Source: Alphaproteobacteria bacterium (GTDB lineage Bacteria > Pseudomonadota > Alphaproteobacteria > CAAGCB01 > CAG-977). From it: 62,651 bases of DNA. The position numbers and the translations under genes are program-made. A model generated the notes under the pieces. It worked only from the letters and a program-made list of their open reading frames with translations, searched no databases and had not been told where the DNA came from. The DNA lies in contig CAAGEK010000010.1 of assembly GCA_900768845.1 (NCBI GenBank), forward strand, positions 1 to 62,651, given 5' to 3'. Numbering within the stretch: the stretch's first letter is position 1; each line of letters begins with the position of its first letter. Of the stretch, positions 16,878-23,954 are shown piece after piece.

Positions 16878-17794
16878 ATGCCGTTTTCAGAAATCATTTT
16901 CAATCTGACAGAGGTAGAGAACAATCTTTTCCCCTAAACAAGAAATACAACGGCATAAATAATTGAAGAAAGGAAAGGCTTTTATTTTTTTTGTTTGGAC
17001 GATCAGAGAGCGGTAAGACTTCCCTCTGTCGCATCTTTTCATTGGATTTATTTTTACAGGTGGACAGGACAAGGCGAATAGATGATGATGGCAGGATACG
17101 CAATTCGTAATACGAATGCTTACCGGTGAACTCTGCGAGGCATTTGCCGACGGCAAAGAGGAAAAAAAAACAGCAGTCGGGTTTTCATTTTTGCCGTTCG
17201 TCCGCCGGACAGTTTTTCATTGCTAAAAAACCGTTCTTGTTTTACTTTTAATCACAGAGGGAATAGTCCATAAGATTATTCTCTCATCGGAAATTTTCGG
17301 AAGATTTTGGCAAAGGACTTTTTTCTGTTACCTCGCTGTTACCTGCTGCCGTTTTCGATAATATCAAGAAACATCAAAAACGTCTTTTTTCCGTTTTGTT
17401 TCAAACGGTTAAAAAATACCACCAAAACTTTGCATTCGTTGTCGGACGAAAAATCCCGTATCGGGCGCAGGTAAAAACGGATTGGAGTATGATAAACACC
17501 TCTTTTGACACAATGGAAAATCGGTTTAAAAAACCGAGGAACATTGCGGTCAAAGGTGCTGTTTATGACTGACTCTCATTGTAAATCTCACATCGTTTTT
17601 TGCGCCGAACACATTTTAACACCTTTCATTTTACTTCCCGCACCACCCGCTAAAATGGAGTTCGTATCCCCCTCCCCCCGATTCTTGACCGTTTCGTGTT
17701 TTAAACGGAGGCTTCTTCTGATTTTTTACTTTTAGGAAACAAAGCACGGAACTATCCCTGTTATTTCCGGATTTAATTTGCTATCATGTTTCCG
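16878..17794. other. Long gap without a supported gene
   Basis: About 900 bases, fairly AT-rich. I see a 15-base palindrome ATTCGTA-A-TACGAAT at 17103-17117, the right GTTACCT double repeat at 17327, and a short frame at 17505-17735 with no recognisable similarity or convincing start. A TATCAT -10-like box at 17782-17787 could drive the RNA that follows. The composition suggests remnant island sequence. Confidence 0.4.
17327..17344. repeat. GTTACCT double repeat, right copy
   Basis: GTTACCTCGCTGTTACCT matches the left copy at 11626-11643 in 16 of 18 positions, in the same orientation. The interval of about 5.7 kb holds the integrase, HNH, ankyrin and WYL genes. Confidence 0.5.
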
Positions 17795-18010
17795 AGCCTG
17801 ACCGGATCGGGCTTAAGGGCTTAGAAACCCTTTGTACACATCGGCCTTTTTGTGGAACAGCAAGGCCGAATAAAGAAGCTGTATCTCAATCCTTATGGGA
17901 TCGGGATACGTTGTTATGTCCAAGCCCCGGCGGTTCCCCGCATCGGGGCTAAAAGCATCGTGGCCGAATGTGTACGGTTTTCTAAGTCCCGGTTCCGCCG
18001 GTTGAGCTTT
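17795..18010 (+). ncRNA. Candidate structured RNA upstream of TRL-like genes
   Basis: Long-range pairings enclose about 200 bases: ACCGG with CCGGT, GGGCTTAGAAACC with GGTTTTCTAAGTCCC, and GTACACAT with ATGTGTAC. Inside are three local hairpins: CGGCCTT / AAGGCCG; AATCC / GGGAT with an outer ATCTC / GGGAT; and AGCCCCG-GCGG-TTCC-CCGC-AT-CGGGGCT. CGGCC can alternatively pair with the distal GGCCG, so two folds compete. A TATCAT box sits about 10 bases before the first paired base. It ends about 27 bases before the first TRL-like start codon, so it could be a cis-regulatory leader or a separate RNA. It lacks the landmarks of RNase P, tmRNA, 6S or SRP RNA that I know. Confidence 0.55.
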
Positions 18011-18036
18011 GTTTTAAACTTAACCGGAGAACTTCC

Positions 18037-18354
18037 ATGAAAAAACTTTTTACCGTTTTATGCGTTTTGTCTTTGTCGGCATGAACGGCTTAAAAAGCCC
18101 CTTTTGTCCCGCCGCTGGGCGCGGTATCCGTTGTTTCCGCACCGCTTGACATTAACTATGACAACACCAAGATCGGTTCTAAAAAAGGAAAAGCGTCAGT
18201 CGTCAATGTTCCGGGTATCGTTGCATTCGGAGACGCAAGCCTGAAAAACGCCGCGGAAAACGGAAGAATTAAAACCGTTACCGCCGCGGATTACGATTAC
18301 ACGACCGTTTTTGGAATTTTTCAAAAAGTCACCTTAACAGTGTATGGAGAATAA
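18037..18354 (+). pseudogene. TRL-like lipoprotein gene, broken by two stop codons
   Basis: A continuous frame of 105 codons starts MKKLFTVLCVLSLSA and ends TLTVYGE. It is interrupted by TGA (18082-18084, codon 16) and TAA (18091-18093, codon 19). After the stops it reads like the TRL-like lipoprotein family: VVSAPLDINY, GSKKGKASV, IVAFGDASLKNAAENGRIKTV. The first stop sits exactly where the lipobox cysteine should be (LSLSA-stop), so a TGC or TGT to TGA change is likely. A good RBS (GGAG) precedes the ATG. It lies just upstream of an intact paralogue and downstream of the candidate RNA. Confidence 0.75.
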
Positions 18355-18355
18355 C

Positions 18356-18685
18356 GTGAAAAAACGGTTACTTATCGCGTTATGTTTCCTTTTGGAAGGA
18401 GGATGCGCACCGTTAAACGTTCCGTTCATGCCTCCTTCGGGCGGATTGGTAACGGCATTTTCCGCTCCGTTATCAACAGAGATGAACGGCGTAACACTGA
18501 CGGAAGATAGCATCAAAGAAGAACAGGCCTTTTCATTTTTTTGGATACCTCTCTTGCTCCCCTCCATCGCCGTTTCCGACGGCAATACTCATCCGAAAAC
18601 ACAAGAGTTCATTGACTACGATTACTTTTCAATTTTCGGCGGATTGTATTCTTCTGTCACATTGCGACATTACGGCAAAGAATGA
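18356..18685 (+). CDS. TRL-like lipoprotein
   Basis: A 109-residue protein. I start it at GTG 18356, one base after the stop of the broken paralogue, because this gives a clean lipoprotein signal (KKRLLIALCFLLEGGC). It aligns with the upstream pseudogene product along its length (APLNVPFMPPSGGLVTAFSAPL against APFVPPLGAVSVVSAPL; DYDYFSIFGG against DYDYTTVFGI). The glycine-rich GSKKG and FGDAS motifs of the family are diverged here. Lipid-anchored envelope protein of unknown function. A hairpin terminator follows directly. Confidence 0.65.
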   Translation: MKKRLLIALCFLLEGGCAPLNVPFMPPSGGLVTAFSAPLSTEMNGVTLTEDSIKEEQAFSFFWIPLLLPSIAVSDGNTHPKTQEFIDYDYFSIFGGLYSSVTLRHYGKE

Positions 18686-18686
18686 A

Positions 18687-18720
18687 ACGGAAGGGCGGGA
18701 ACACTTCCCCGCCCTTTCTT
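18687..18720 (+). terminator. Terminator of the TRL-like genes
   Basis: Stem AAGGGCGGG / CCCGCCCTT with an 11-base loop, flanked by further pairing (GGAA / TTCC) and a short T-rich tail, directly after the stop codon of the intact gene. Confidence 0.7.
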
Positions 18721-19086
18721 CCGTTTATCGATGAGCAAAATTGATAATAAATCAAGTGAAGGCCGCCGCTGTCCTTCCTCACGGATCAATGATGTCGTCT
18801 TTGACAAAAATCGATAAAGAAGCAAAGCGGAATCAACCGTTAAGTCTTACGGCATATCAAAGAACCGGCTCGCCGTTAATGTTTTAACGTTTTTTCATTA
18901 CAACTATGATTGCCCGCGACCGTTGCGTCACCGGCCGGACGGAAACGACCGGTCAAAAGAAATATCTATTTTACAATCAAACCGGTAAATATGTTTTGAA
19001 TAAAATTGATCGATATATGTGCATAAATTTCAAATGGCCGAAATTCATCTGTTTCAATCAATCCTTTGAAAATGCGCTCTCTCTTT
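18721..19086. other. Gap without a supported gene
   Basis: About 360 AT-rich bases between the TRL terminator and the end of the GIY-YIG pseudogene. No start signals, motifs or paired structures strong enough to report. Confidence 0.4.
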
Positions 19087-19919
19087 TCAAGAATGCTTTC
19101 TTTCCAAAGCATCCAAAGTTTTGCCTTCTTGATTTTTCCATTCGATCCAACCGTTGGCACGGCGTCAGAGTACGACGGAAGCGGCGGCGGAAACAGAAGA
19201 AAAAAGCTTATTTTCTTGCAAGACATAACTGTCATTATGTCGCTTGAGCAATCCTGAACGAAGCATTTCATCACGCTGAGGTATTTTATCCGTCCCTTTA
19301 TGCAATTCCATTTTGCAAACGGATCCTTTATACAAAAGGAACCCCTCTTCCGTATATTCACCCTTACCGCACTGCCATATTTATCAGAACAAACAAATAT
19401 GCTCCCGCTTGTTCCCTTACCGTTTTCCAACGATTGAAAACATTTTAATCCCAACGTCGAAAGAAGGGTTTCAATGGTGTCCATATAATATTCAAGCTCT
19501 GATAAAATCTCTTCACCGAGATGCGGACACTTGCTTATTTTCGTTCATAACGGCAAGATTTAAATCTTTCGCCTTTTTCACGAAATAATGTTCCAGATAA
19601 CTGTTATGAGCGTCGTTAAATCCTGTCGCATCTTTCAAACGGATGGCAAATACCACAGTCCAAAAATCCTTTTGGCTGTCATGAGAATAAGTCCTGCTTT
19701 TGACATCCCCTTTTCCGATATATATTTCCGGTTTTTCCTGTTTAAGACTGTCCGCAAGAATATAAACGCCGTTAAAATCTAAAAGCTTGTTATTTTCTGA
19801 AAGGATCGCTCTGGGAAAATTTCGATTTTATCCGTCGTAATCGAAGCCTTTTTAACGCCTTTCGGATTCCCGTCGGGCAAATATATTTGGATGGTTTTTC
19901 CGGCGATTTTAAATCTCAT
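19087..19919 (-). pseudogene. GIY-YIG nuclease / DUF4357 protein, decayed
   Basis: Read across frames on the minus strand, the product begins MRFKIAGKTIQIYLPDGNP. It continues FNGVYILADSLKQEKPEIYIGKG (the GIY-YIG core), then HDSQKDFWTVVFAI, LEHYFVKKAKDLN and ETLLSTLGLKCF. It ends with a DUF4357-like tail (YTEEGFLLYKGS, QENKLFSSVSAAASVVL, ANGWIEWKNQEG). At least three frameshifts separate these pieces, and an in-frame TGA replaces an expected Gly codon after SVVL. Domain order matches intact GIY-YIG/DUF4357 proteins of about 280 residues, often found near restriction or mobile loci. It is not translatable as one protein. Confidence 0.75.
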
Positions 19920-20059
19920 ACAGAATCGACTTCTTCTAAAAATTTATCCGGTTTTTCTATTTTTTCAAGAGATAATTCCCGTTGTTCTTTCACAGAAACA
20001 AGCTTTCCCGCCGACCTTTCCTTGAACAGCGGATATACCGCCCGTCGTATATTCCGTCC
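19916..20059 (-). pseudogene. C-terminal fragment of an unknown gene
   Basis: A 47-codon open tail ends KPDKFLEEVDSV, and its TGA overlaps the start of the GIY-YIG pseudogene (ATGA). This indicates that an upstream gene was once translationally coupled to it. The frame is blocked by a TAA at 20060-20062 and then runs into the TPR gene. I do not recognise the family. It probably marks the island edge, where the rest of the gene was deleted. Confidence 0.45.
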
Positions 20060-20078
20060 TTAGCTGTCGCCGCTTTGG

Positions 20079-20993
20079 TCAAAGAGGCGTTTTTTCCAAA
20101 AGCTCGATTTCCCGTTTGGCCTTTTCAACCAAATCCGGCAAAGCCGCCCCGTCCAGAAAAGCGACGGATTTCTTATAATTTTTCAGAGCGTCGCGCCGGC
20201 TTTCCTTTTCGCCGCTCGCAATTTCCGAACGCGCCAGATAAAACGAAGCTTCACCTTCGCCAACGGTGTGCCCCGCTTTCCCGTACAACATCACCGCTTT
20301 CCGGAATGCCCGATTTGCCAAAACATAATCCCCGATTGTCGTACGCAAAACACCGATCGCCGTCAATGCTCCGGCCTCGCCGATCAAATCGCCGTTTTCA
20401 CGAAACAGCGACGCGCTTTTTTCCAAAGCGTCATGTGCCAGATCCGTTCTGTTCAAAAGCATATACAAGCGCGAAATCGTCCGCAAAACGACCGCTTCCC
20501 GATGCGTATCGCTTTCCCGTTCCAACATCAGGCAGGCTTTGCGATAAAAAGGCAACGCCGTTTCATAATCCCCCTGACGCATCAGCAACATTCCGCGCAT
20601 TTCCGCCGTCCGAGCCAACCCCGACCGGTTATCCGCTTCGTCGAACAACGCTTCCGCCTGATCCAGCAACGCCTCCGTTTCGCAGGCATTTTCGTTTTCA
20701 ATGGCAATCCGAGCCAGTTTCAACCTGATCTCCGCCGATATGCCCTGAGCTTCGCAATCCGGCGAAAGTCCGGACAAAGCCGATACATACGCCGTTTTCG
20801 CATCATCCTGACGCCCCGAAAACATTTCCAAGTCGCCCGAACGCATCCATGCTTCGGCCAAACCTTGAAGATCCCCGTTACGGCTGCATTCATCCCTTGC
20901 ATCGGCAAAAGCAAGCCGCGCCGCTTTCAAATCGTTATTGCGCCAATATTTTTCCGCCTGCGACAAATAAAGAGAAGACTTGCTTTTAGTCAT
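20079..20993 (-). CDS. Tetratricopeptide-repeat protein
   Basis: A 304-residue, almost wholly helical protein of TPR-like repeats: LSQAEKYWRNNDLKAARLAFADARDE, AEAWMRSGDLEMFSGRQDDAKTAY, MLLMRQGDYETALPFYRKAC and IGVLRTTIGDYVLANRAFRKA. No signal peptide, so probably a cytosolic scaffold. I start at the ATG 20993, with GAGGGGG upstream. It is the last gene of a three-gene operon (ELM1-family, isomerase-like, TPR), 34 bases after the isomerase-like gene. Its specific partner cannot be told from sequence. Confidence 0.8.
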   Translation of the reverse strand: MTKSKSSLYLSQAEKYWRNNDLKAARLAFADARDECSRNGDLQGLAEAWMRSGDLEMFSGRQDDAKTAYVSALSGLSPDCEAQGISAEIRLKLARIAIENENACETEALLDQAEALFDEADNRSGLARTAEMRGMLLMRQGDYETALPFYRKACLMLERESDTHREAVVLRTISRLYMLLNRTDLAHDALEKSASLFRENGDLIGEAGALTAIGVLRTTIGDYVLANRAFRKAVMLYGKAGHTVGEGEASFYLARSEIASGEKESRRDALKNYKKSVAFLDGAALPDLVEKAKREIELLEKTPL

Positions 20994-21027
20994 ATTTTCC
21001 CCCTCTCCCCTCACAGGCAAGCGGAAA

Positions 21028-21789
21028 TCACAGATATTTCCGCATCCATTTCAAACCGTCCGCCGTTTTCAAACGCGGCGTATAGGAACAACCGACATAA
21101 CCGTCGTATCCCGACGCATCCAACAAAGACAGTAAAAACGAATAATCGATTTCACCCGTATCCGGTTCTTCGTGCAAAGGAACGCCCGCAATCCTGACAT
21201 GGGCGATCAACGACGACAGGGATTCCAGCGTGTTGCTCAAACCGCCTTCCGTACACTGCGCCTGATAAACGTCGTAAAGATAGGCGAACGCCTTGTCGTC
21301 ATTCAGTTCATCCATCAGTTCCAATACTTCCAACGTCGAAGCGGGATAAAAACCGGCCGTTTCGACGCCGTTGCGAAATCCGAGCAGGATTTTCACCCCC
21401 GCACGCTTCGCTTTGGGAGCCGCCGCGTGCAAAGCGGCGACAAAAGCTTCGCGAGCTTCGTCGAAAGTTTCCTCTGCCAAGGGCTTTCCGGAAATGTAAA
21501 TCTGCCGGCATTCCAAAAAATCGGCCGTATCCGTCAAACGGTCGAAAGCCTCCAGAAACTCCCTTTTCATCGACTTGGAAAAAGCCAAATCCGATTGTGC
21601 CGCAGGCATTTCCAGCAAAGCCGTTTTCAATCCTCCGTATGCCGCCGCATCGCCCAAATCCCCCAAAGAAATATCGGACGGCAAAACGAATTCGACGGCG
21701 GAAAAACCGCTGTCTTTGGCGGCGCGACACCTGTCCGTGAAGGGCAATTCGGTGAACAGCAAATCGATATCGGCACTGAATTCAGGCAT
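21028..21789 (-). CDS. Hydroxypyruvate isomerase-like TIM barrel, catalytic residues missing
   Basis: A 253-residue protein with the overall pattern of hydroxypyruvate isomerase: LLFTELPFTDR at the start, IYISGKP, YLYDVYQAQ, HVRIAGVPLHEEPDTGEIDY and GYDGYVGCSYTP at the end. In active Hyi proteins the corresponding strings are LIEP, YHMQ, HVQIAD and GCEY. Here the two catalytic/metal glutamates read Gly (LLGFRN) and Ser (GCSY), the metal-site Gln reads Arg, and the YH histidine reads Gln; only the Asp of YD is kept. The family fold is clear, but activity is doubtful. It ends 34 bases before the TPR gene and starts 3 bases after the ELM1-family gene. Confidence 0.75.
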   Translation of the reverse strand: MPEFSADIDLLFTELPFTDRCRAAKDSGFSAVEFVLPSDISLGDLGDAAAYGGLKTALLEMPAAQSDLAFSKSMKREFLEAFDRLTDTADFLECRQIYISGKPLAEETFDEAREAFVAALHAAAPKAKRAGVKILLGFRNGVETAGFYPASTLEVLELMDELNDDKAFAYLYDVYQAQCTEGGLSNTLESLSSLIAHVRIAGVPLHEEPDTGEIDYSFLLSLLDASGYDGYVGCSYTPRLKTADGLKWMRKYL

Positions 21790-21792
21790 AAA

Positions 21793-22761
21793 TCACCCCA
21801 AAGACCGGATTCTGTCAGCCACCGTTTTCGCAACCATCAAACGCGGATGACTGTCGGAAACGGGCGTGCCGTCCAAAGGATAGGCCAGCCCTTTTTCATA
21901 CAATTCCTGATGCAACAAAGCGTGTTTCCTGCCGACGGTTCCTTCGGGAGCATAAATGTATACGGGAGCTTCGGCGGCGCAAGCTTCGGAACACATCGAA
22001 ACGGAATCGCCCGTTACGACGATATGGTCGGCGGACGCCAAAAAACCGAAATACGGGTTGTCCATATCCTTGTTGCCCCATTCGTAAAAGAACATCGGCT
22101 CGCTCAATCCCGCACGAATGGTTTGTTCCTGAACGCGCCCCGTGCGGCGGGAAGTCGTCACCAGAAACGACGCTCCGCCCAAATTTTCCGCCAGTTTTTT
22201 GACTTTCGCCGCCAAATCCTTGGCCATATCGACGGTAAAAGGCTTGTCCTTTGTCGCTCCGCCGACGATGACGGCGATCATCGGACGCGGCATCCGTTCA
22301 AAAACGGGAGCCCACTTTTCCTTTTCCGCCGCCAGCTTTTCGGGTGTCACACGGTGAGGCGCACCGATAACCCGCATAATGTTTTCCCGATCCAAACGGC
22401 ATCCGTCGTGATAAGGCAGGACAACCAAATCGAAATCCGACAAACCGAAATATCCGGGGTACATCATATGGATGATTTTCGTCCGCCCCTTCGATTGTTT
22501 TTTTATCCATCGGGCGACGGGAGCCGAACGGCGGCCGGCGGATATGACATAATCGGGATAAGGAGGAACGAGCGTTTTCACCGTTTCGTCTTCAATCCCG
22601 CGCAAAGACACGCCGCGCAGGAAATTGGGCAACGCCGCCCATTTCGTATACCGGACGTTTTTCACTTCCGTTTCACCGCCCAACGCTTCGGCCACGCCCA
22701 TGGCCTGAGCAACGTTTCCCGCACGGTCGTCCGCCAACACCCATATTTTTTTATCAGTCAC
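21793..22761 (-). CDS. Mitochondrial fission ELM1 family protein
   Basis: A 322-residue protein of the ELM1/DUF1022 family, seen in alphaproteobacteria and plant mitochondria. Landmarks are VLADDRAGNVAQAMGVAEALG at the start, YVISAGRRSAPVARWIKK, a VGGATKDKPF loop, LVTTSRRTG and HIVVTGDSVSMCSEA. The fold resembles GT-B glycosyltransferases, so a sugar-transfer role at the envelope has been suggested; function in bacteria is not established. It heads the operon with the isomerase-like and TPR genes, and is divergent from the secreted TM1410-like protein. Confidence 0.85.
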   Translation of the reverse strand: MTDKKIWVLADDRAGNVAQAMGVAEALGGETEVKNVRYTKWAALPNFLRGVSLRGIEDETVKTLVPPYPDYVISAGRRSAPVARWIKKQSKGRTKIIHMMYPGYFGLSDFDLVVLPYHDGCRLDRENIMRVIGAPHRVTPEKLAAEKEKWAPVFERMPRPMIAVIVGGATKDKPFTVDMAKDLAAKVKKLAENLGGASFLVTTSRRTGRVQEQTIRAGLSEPMFFYEWGNKDMDNPYFGFLASADHIVVTGDSVSMCSEACAAEAPVYIYAPEGTVGRKHALLHQELYEKGLAYPLDGTPVSDSHPRLMVAKTVADRIRSLG

Positions 22762-22847
22762 GTTTTCCGTCTTCTTTGTTGAAAAGATAAATGAATTTTT
22801 ATTAGAATACCTAAAAACATTTAAAAAAGCACAAAGAAAGTTATTTT

Positions 22848-23936
22848 ATGCACAAGAATTTGTTTTTTTTCGTGTTTTCCGCCTTTCTCGCCGTTTTTCC
22901 GCCGGCGGCGGCCGAAGACGTTTACGATCCGTTGGAAGAACGCATCAACCTGAACCCGTCTTTCATTCCGAATTACAGGGATTTGATGCGAGACATCGCC
23001 GTTTCTTTTAAAGAATACGCAAAAAACACGAATCCGGAATTTGCCGTTGTCGCGGACGGCGGCCTGGATCTGCTGACACGCGGAGAATGGGAAAACGCTC
23101 TGGAAGACCTGCACCGCGCCGAAGCGGCCGGAGCGAAAACCGAAGACGAACGCCATCTGTTAAAGCTGTTTTCCCCCGAAGACCCTCTTCCCGAAGGAAT
23201 GCCGAATCGCCGTTACATCAGGTCTTTGGACGCCGTTTTGATAACGGGCGACGTATGCGGGAAAAAGCCCTTGTCCAAGGAAACGAAAGCTTTGTTAAAG
23301 GAATACGGCGTATCCGTGTTGGCGGCGGAACATTGTAAAACGGAAAAGGACAGGCTGGCCGCATTGAAAAAACACGCGCAAAACGGTGTTCCCGCGCATA
23401 CGGATACGGATCTCAAAGCCCGATACGATACAGTCAATCTCAAAGAAGTGCCTTTTGCGGAAAACAGGGCGAACATCATGACGTTCGCCGATGTGAAAAA
23501 CGTACTGATCATGACGGATTCCGTCGGATATGCCGGCAAAGGCGACTGGGTGGACGATTTGGCGGATACAAACTACGATCTGCTGATTATCGATCCGTTT
23601 TACAAATTCTCCCAACCGCTGTCAAAAAGCGACGTCACCCGATTGAAACAAAAGAAAATCGGCGCGAAAAGAAAAGTGATGGCCGTTTTGAACATTGCCG
23701 TCGCCGAAGACGCCCGCCCGTACTGGCAACCGTCGTGGAAATTGAAAAATCCGGCATGGTTGCGCTTTCCCGATACGAAAAATCCGGCGGGAACGGTCGT
23801 CGATTACTGGAATCCGGAATGGAAACGCATTATCGGCATTTATTTTAAAAGCATTATGGATTTGGGATTTGACGGCGTGGTTTTGCAAGGGTTGGATCAC
23901 CACAAAACATACGAACGCATCGTCCCGATTCTTTGA
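22848..23936 (+). CDS. Secreted TM1410 / GH114-like protein
   Basis: A 362-residue protein with a signal peptide (about residues 1-22, ending PPAAAED). Residues about 25-190 are unassigned. From about 205 it follows the MJ1477/TM1410 putative glycosidase pattern: DDLADTNYDLLIIDPFY, LKQKKIGAKRKVMAVLNIAVAEDARPYW, VVDYWNPEWKRII and LGFDGVVLQGLDHH. Family members usually read IGEAEDYR and GVYLDI(I)D at the last two sites. Here the Glu is Val and the Asp is Gln, and the chain ends soon after. It may bind rather than cleave polysaccharide. The start has weak spacing but is the only one giving a signal peptide. Convergent with recJ. Confidence 0.65.
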   Translation: MHKNLFFFVFSAFLAVFPPAAAEDVYDPLEERINLNPSFIPNYRDLMRDIAVSFKEYAKNTNPEFAVVADGGLDLLTRGEWENALEDLHRAEAAGAKTEDERHLLKLFSPEDPLPEGMPNRRYIRSLDAVLITGDVCGKKPLSKETKALLKEYGVSVLAAEHCKTEKDRLAALKKHAQNGVPAHTDTDLKARYDTVNLKEVPFAENRANIMTFADVKNVLIMTDSVGYAGKGDWVDDLADTNYDLLIIDPFYKFSQPLSKSDVTRLKQKKIGAKRKVMAVLNIAVAEDARPYWQPSWKLKNPAWLRFPDTKNPAGTVVDYWNPEWKRIIGIYFKSIMDLGFDGVVLQGLDHHKTYERIVPIL

Positions 23937-23954
23937 GCTTTTTACAATAAACCG

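Noticed and set aside
17505..17735. 76-residue plus-strand frame in the long gap after the WYL gene
   Set aside because: No recognisable motif, no RBS, and unusual composition. Not called.
18037..19919. Possible recoding of TGA (Cys, Gly or selenocysteine) suggested by TGA at the lipobox and in the GIY-YIG gene
   Set aside because: Both genes carry other disabling changes (TAA or frameshifts), and TGA is used as an ordinary stop in many intact genes here (yejF, potC and others). Simple decay explains it.
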